The notes under the pieces are model-generated. The model had not been told where the DNA came from. It ran no database searches and saw only the letters and a list, made by a program, of their open reading frames with translations. From NCBI GenBank assembly GCA_028554755.1, contig JAPTOF010000001.1:38831501-38895500 (forward strand): a stretch of 64,000 bases of DNA, written 5' to 3'. Positions 50,401-64,000 of the stretch are shown here, one piece after another. Within the stretch, counting starts at the first letter, position 1. The number at the start of each line of letters is the position of its first letter. The translations under genes were made by a program, and so were the position numbers. The stretch is from Cordia subcordata (Eukaryota; Streptophyta; Magnoliopsida; Boraginales; Cordiaceae).

Positions 50401-52439
50401 AGACCCCTTCCCATGTCGTGATATAGTTAAATCTCATCAAATTATTTTTGCTCCAGAAAGGTGGTAGATGAATGTAAACTGCCAATAAGAGTTCCATGTA
50501 CGATGAATGTGAAATAGATATGGTAATCTTATTTTAGTTATCCAAAAACAAAGCAAAGTATAACTTGAGGCACTGAAGAAAAAAAAAAAAAAGAAGAGTT
50601 GAGGCACTAATAGTAAAAGGCAAGATTAGGAGGGAGAAAAAAGAATTTTCCAGTCAAAGAATTTTCCAGTTTTTTTTTGACAACTAAGACTTGCCATCTT
50701 AATAAAAAGGTCAAAACAAATGGCAAATAAAGATACATATATCCAGTACTTTGGACCAAAAAGTTTTCGAGGGTATAAGTGCAAAATATCATCTCTATAA
50801 TTATATTCCCGCAAGCAGATGCAAATTCTATACTCACAATATCAAACCGAAGATTTTTACCAATCCATTCAACAGATGCAGTAAACCGCTCTCGATCGTC
50901 AAGCAAAGCCAAGGTGTCTAATGAGTCAATCTGCATCAGATGTAATATTTCAGCACATCAGTAAATATCAGAGCTTTACTTCTACAAAAGTAAACAAAAG
51001 ACTCTTCCTTCTCACCAATGTTAGCACATAGCCGCCTAGTGTATCTTCACCATCGCATGATAAGGGTTTCAACACATCACGCGGAAAAGCATGCTCCATA
51101 TATCCGTTAAATGCGTGATAAAACATTTCACGCACCTAAATTAAATATTAAAATTGTCAATTACAGATGCATTTTCTTGCAACTCTCTTTTGAGAGTTGG
51201 TTTACTATAAACAGAAAGCAAAAGGAAATGATTACCAAGAAAAGAAAATATCTCATGTTCTCTGACTTTCAAGTTTATCTCTGAAACTAAATGCTTTCTC
51301 TAGTGGATTTCTCAATCGACAAGAATTCAATTTTACTCAATTTAACATTAGGGGGAAAAAAATCTTGACTCAAGATCGATGAAACAATCAGACATTACGG
51401 GTTTCATACTTTCAAATTAAGGTTAGAGAAACAACCAACCTCAAAAAGAAAAGGTCAGAAGCCATGTCACTGGGAGCATACCAACACATATTGCTTTAAT
51501 AGTGAACCGAAGTCATCACAAACAACTCATATATCTAGTACAGAAACAACTCATAACGGGGAGGTAAATTATCCATTTTTTGTAAACCTTCGAATTTTTG
51601 CACATGCCGAATCCCCAAGAACTATAATTCTAACTGGAAAAAGATACCAAGTTCCACTAATAGCATAGCAAAATAAAAGCTTCCACTTTACAAGTTTTCC
51701 ATCTCTCCTTAATTCTACATTGTGGGAGGGAAAAAATTAATAAATTTCAGAAAAGAAGAAAAATAAAACTTTTTATTCATTCCTTCTCTGCTCTTCTCCA
51801 AGGTTCACATGGACCACTATACAAATGTAATAATTCAATCAAAAAGTAAACAAGTAAACTTTGTCTAGAAAGAAGAAAAGTAACTGATACTTCTGCTTCA
51901 CATAGCACTAACTTCTTTTTTTCTCAAATAGATCAGCAAAACCCATATATATATAAAGTACACTGATTCACTCAAATATATTATAACATTTTTAGGCTAG
52001 ATCACTAAGAACTGGACTAAAATTGTAACCTTTATATACATATACAAACATAATATTTATAATTAAAAGCCCATATCACTCCTTCACATAACACGAACTC
52101 TTCTCCTTTTCTTTTTCTCAATAAATCAGCAAAATAAAATATTTGAATTTCAGTTCAATTTTAGTGATTTCGACTAAAAGCTAACTAAGAACAAATTCAA
52201 ATTCATCAGTGAAATCATACACATACAGTCATATATAACACACATTACACATGTATATGTGTGTGTGTGTGTATGCGTGATATGAAGTAAATAACCTCGT
52301 CTCTGAGACGTTTAGCCTCCTCGGGGGTGACGCCATCTGAGAGAGTGTTGGAGACGAAGATTAGCAGCAGAAGAAGAATCAGAAGCCATGGCTTCTTCAT
52401 CTTCCGAGCCTCCTCCATTGCTCGCTTTTGTCTCCACAT
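38437..52439 (-). CDS. MNS4: EDEM-type alpha-1,2-mannosidase, glycoside hydrolase family 47
   Basis: ER mannosidase that trims Man from N-glycans of misfolded glycoproteins, marking them for ER-associated degradation. Seventeen exons join in phase to 625 residues. An N-terminal hydrophobic stretch ([12 protein letters not shown], about 19-30) is a signal peptide or anchor. The GH47 fold runs from about residue 45 to 490, with SFYEYLLK (268-275), [12 protein letters not shown] (379-390), [20 protein letters not shown] (431-450) carrying the family acidic residues, and the calcium-binding Thr in STEGH (470-474). Sequons NKT (120) and NCS sit in the lumenal part. The C-terminal tail is acidic/Ser-rich without KDEL/HDEL. 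An in-frame TAG precedes the first ATG; Met8 and Met14 are alternative starts. Intron 6 uses a GC donor. MNS4 is preferred over MNS5 by length (recalled as 624 versus 574 residues) and by its neighbour; family certain, paralogue less so. Confidence 0.95.
41815..42160. repeat. transposon-like fragment in MNS4 intron 13
   Basis: A segment ends with GGGGGCTAGTGGGGGCAGCA then TTAGCCCCC and CTCTGGCCCCC, the style of the GGAGCCAAGGGG hAT-MITE at 25,009. The remainder is AT-rich. Ends are not fixed. Confidence 0.35.
45548..46125 (-). mobile_element. TRIM-type miniature LTR retrotransposon in MNS4 intron 8
   Basis: Two direct repeats of about 180 bp (45,548-45,726 and 45,946-46,125) share AAATCAATTGGT, AAGTGGTCTTnG, TTTATTGATT, CTATGTGGGAGGAA, ACTCCCCCTC and AAATTCTAAC. 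On the minus strand each starts TGTTAGAATTT. Next to the upstream LTR (minus sense) is TGGTATGAGAGC, one change from the initiator-Met-tRNA primer site TGGTATCAGAGC. The interior (about 220 bp) has a short tandem repeat (ATGAATATAACACGCACATG) but no protein. Flanks TTAAG and ATAAG may be an imperfect 5-bp duplication. Confidence 0.8.
46415..46622. mobile_element. Tourist-like MITE family D in MNS4 intron 8
   Basis: The ends GAGCCCGTTTGGATTGGCTT and, reversed, GGGCCTGTTTGGATTGGCTT are a near-perfect inverted pair continuing into TTTTTCAnAAG / TTTTTTAGAAA. The interior repeats AGCTTTT words and would form a long hairpin in the pre-mRNA. The flanks are AAA on both sides, not the expected TAA/TTA. 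Confidence 0.8.
52256..52273. repeat. short GT/CA microsatellite in MNS4 intron 1
   Basis: About nine GT units on the plus strand (CA on the transcript), starting about 22 nt after the exon 1 donor. Confidence 0.8.
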
Positions 52440-52484
52440 CTGTGAAAATTTTTGCTACTTCCCTACGTTTTCTTTTGTTCTTTA

Positions 52485-52500
52485 TATTAGGATTTATATA
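52485..52500 (-). promoter_or_regulatory. candidate MNS4 TATA box
   Basis: On the minus strand TGTATATAAATCCTAA lies about 50-60 nt upstream of the first ATG. If used, the leader would be only about 20-30 nt and translation might favour the downstream Met codons. Position-based guess. Confidence 0.3.
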
Positions 52501-52622
52501 CATATATGAGCAGTGCTCGTCCCTGAAACGACGCCGTTCTGTTTACTCAACAGTCAACTGCTAACTTTAATAAAAATTAAAAATTTTGTGTGCTAAACTT
52601 GTATAGTTACTATGTTATAGTA

Positions 52623-53396
52623 AGGGTGAATTATTCTACTGTATCCTGTGATTTGGTAAATGTGTATAATAATATTTTATAGTTATGAAATTAACTAAGT
52701 CACTCCCTGTAATTTTAATGAGGATGCACATAAATTTCCTCCGTTAATTTTTCAGTTCAAAATAACGTGTGTGACATGCACGCGGGCCTTGTTCAACTTT
52801 ACTTTGTTTTTTCATAATAAATACATTAAATAAATTTTTTTATTTTTAATTTGTTTACAAAAAAAAAAAAGCAATTAAATTAAAAAAGAAAAAGACACCA
52901 ACCCTGTTACCCCCCAACCCTAGCCAGCCCCAGCCAGCCCCCACCCCCGTCACCCCCACCCTCGTCGCCCCTACCCCCAGCAGCCCCACGCCCGCTGCCC
53001 TCACCCTCGTTGCCCTAATCCCCAGTTGCCCCCACCCCCGCAGCCCCTACCCCCACTACCCTCACCCCTGTCGCCCTCACCCCCAGCAACCTACACCCCC
53101 GGCTGCCCCCACCCCTCATCTTTCATGTTTTCTTTTTTTTTGTGTGTGTTTTTCTAATTTAATTTTTTATTCTTTATTTTTAAATAAAATAAAAGTAAAA
53201 TAGATATTTTTTTTAATAAGTTAGGGGCAAAATAGACTTCTTACTAAAATCCGTTAAAAAACTAACGACAGTTAGCTTTTGAGGATTGTGTGTACTATCG
53301 TTGAAAACCATAAGGGGTCAAGTAGTTAATTTGTAAAATACAGGAGAAAGTTGTAAATATTAATCAAACCACGAGGGAGAGTTGAGCAATTCACCC
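52623..53396. mobile_element. Mutator-like element with long inverted ends and 9-bp duplication
   Basis: The ends are AGGGTGAATTATTCTACTGT and, reversed, GGGTGAATTGCTCAACTCTC. The arms stay loosely paired for over 100 bp (GTGATTTGGT / GTGGTTTGAT, AAATTAACTAAGTCACTCC / AAATTAACTACTTGACCCC). The flanks are GTTATAGTA (52,614-52,622) and GTTATAATA (53,397-53,405), eight of nine bases equal, as expected for a Mutator-type insertion. No transposase. It lies about 180 bp upstream of the MNS4 start codon. Confidence 0.75.
52914..53121. repeat. C-rich minisatellite inside the Mutator-like element
   Basis: About 200 bp of CCCCCACCCCCGTCGCC-like units of 15-20 bp, with almost no G-runs on the same strand. 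The complementary strand is G-rich with many GGGG runs, so G-quadruplex or i-motif folding is possible. It stands out sharply in otherwise AT-rich DNA. Confidence 0.85.
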
Positions 53397-53405
53397 GTTA
53401 TAATA

Positions 53406-54252
53406 ATTATATAACTATAATATAAAAATGTAATCATACATTAACATCTTGTAATGTGAATATCTGTTTTCTTACTAATTTGTACATTTGGTTAGTCGTA
53501 TAATATGTTTTAACCAAAAAGACTAGTTGCATAAATAGTTTTTAAACCAACTTTACATGTGATACCTAATGAAAAATCAAATCAGATTTGAGCTTGCAGT
53601 ATGTAGTCTTTGTAATTTTACAAGAGATTGTTTTCATGACTCAAATGCGAATCCTAAGCCCACATTATGAGATAAATTGGTCTGTTTATTTAAATTTTAA
53701 ATGAACAAATAATCCAAAAGATACATAACTGAGGACGAGTTGAACTATTTCAATAACACGATCATAAGCTCTCATTAGTCACAAATCACAATGTCATTGA
53801 AATGTCTCAGAGGATGTTTGGCGATACTTTATTTTTGGGTGCTTATAAAAACTTTTTATAAAAGTCAATCAATGTCACTTTCTATCTTAAATGCTATTAA
53901 CCATCCAAATAAGCACAGCCAATCAGGCAATTAATCTACTACGTCCTAGACTTACTTGCCAGAAATTGCTTTACATATTTAGCCAAAAAGTAAATGGGAT
54001 ACCAACAGGCAACAGCTGACCCATCTTAAAATGCCTCCCTTCCTCTTCGAGGTGACACATTATTATTTAACAAAAATATTTAATCACATCCCAAAATTAC
54101 AATTTACACAAAAATGAACTTGATCTATACAGTTCATACAACAATATGTTTAGTGATTGAGATGTTGGATGAAGATTCCTTTTCAAAAAATATCCCTAAC
54201 GTTGTTACAAGAAGCAAGAGAGCAAACATAATTCAAAATTGGTTGACAAATC
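53406..54252. other. intergenic DNA between PEC 3' end and MNS4 promoter
   Basis: Includes the PEC 3' UTR near 54,250 and AT-rich DNA. No further gene was recognised. Confidence 0.45.
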
Positions 54253-63625
<9,373 letters not shown>

Positions 63626-63642
63626 CTGTACATGATTGAATA

Positions 63643-64000
63643 CATGCAAACTAGTTATCCAAGGATTAGATTACCAGATTAAAGACTAAGTGAATCAACA
63701 GATAAAAGTTAAATGCCTTTCATATTTATTAAATAATTATAAAAAAAAAGAAAAGAAAACAGAGTTGGTAACAAATAGGAGAATAACTAATAGAAGAACT
63801 AACAATGCACAATAGACATCATTTGTTCTGCAACGATAGCAGAAAATGGTATGAACTCCCACTTTATAAAAAATGTCTGAGTGTCTCAGGGCTTAGAATT
63901 TCCTCTCTGAGCAATTCTCTCTTCTTCTGCAAAGTATAAAGTTTACCTTTTACCTCCCTACGTCATCCAATATTTTTCCTTTCCATTAACTTCGAATTTA
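63643..64000 (-). other. intron or upstream part of the PEC gene, exon not resolved
   Basis: No in-phase exon with acceptable splice sites was found. A pyrimidine-AG site near 63,930 leads only into frames that stop within about 60 nt. The next upstream exon probably lies outside the window. Confidence 0.4.

Larger units (their letters stand above)
38437..52439 (-). other. MNS4: exon map of the MNS4-type gene
   Basis: Coding exons, in transcript order: 52439-52296, 51135-51016, 50930-50838, 49974-49888, 49594-49504, 48929-48874, 47865-47793, 46902-46793, 44180-44130, 43786-43698, 43582-43501, 43407-43294, 42552-42473, 41534-41399, 40706-40636, 40354-40108, 38670-38437. Each junction was checked for phase, GT/AG (GC at 48,873-48,872) and continuity of the GH47 alignment. 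They sum to 1,878 nt. The stop codon (38,439-38,437) lies inside an AATAAA (38,441-38,436). Confidence 0.9.

Noticed and set aside
38437..52439. Assignment to MNS5 or to Golgi/ER class I mannosidases MNS1-MNS3
   Set aside because: The [12 protein letters not shown] and [12 protein letters not shown] motifs and the C-terminal extension are EDEM-type; length and the PEC neighbour favour MNS4, though MNS5 is not excluded.

Overview
The window is nuclear DNA from a flowering plant, most likely a eudicot. It is AT-rich, and its genes have many short exons split by AT-rich introns. It is dense in small plant transposons, and the three recognisable genes are plant-type: an Aux/IAA auxin repressor, an EDEM-type glycoside hydrolase family 47 mannosidase, and a plastid POLLUX-like ion channel. 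I could not name the species.

Layout. Positions 1-31,300 are a gene desert with no coding sequence I can support. It holds hAT, CACTA, Tourist-like and Mutator-like elements, tRNA-derived SINEs, a collapsed Ty3/gypsy retrotransposon, degenerate minisatellites and TA microsatellites. Several elements have readable target-site duplications, and some are nested. At 31,360-32,838 (+) lies a compact three-exon Aux/IAA gene. It has a TATA box, two candidate auxin-response elements, an intact degron, and a 62-unit CT microsatellite touching its second splice donor. Positions 32,839-38,436 are non-coding, with two more transposon copies. At 38,437-52,439 (-) is a complete 17-exon MNS4-type mannosidase gene (625 codons) with a TRIM retrotransposon and a MITE in one intron. 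A Mutator-like element with a C-rich minisatellite sits in its upstream region (52,623-53,396). At 54,253-63,625 (-) are 21 exons (757 codons) of a PEC/POLLUX-like channel gene; its 5' end, including the transit peptide, is not visible.

The three genes do not form a pathway: Aux/IAA acts in the nucleus, MNS4 in ER quality control, and PEC at the plastid envelope. The pairing of the MNS4 and PEC genes on the same strand matches, from memory, the neighbourhood of At5g43710 and At5g43745 in Arabidopsis, so it may be old microsynteny. Exon phases were checked by hand across every junction of all three genes. Two introns, one in each of these neighbouring genes, need GC rather than GT donors.

I found no convincing undescribed system. 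The most checkable oddities are the CT tract at the Aux/IAA donor, a Trp-to-Leu change in its PB1 domain, a tandem duplication that copies a splice donor in the PEC gene, and the two GC-AG introns.
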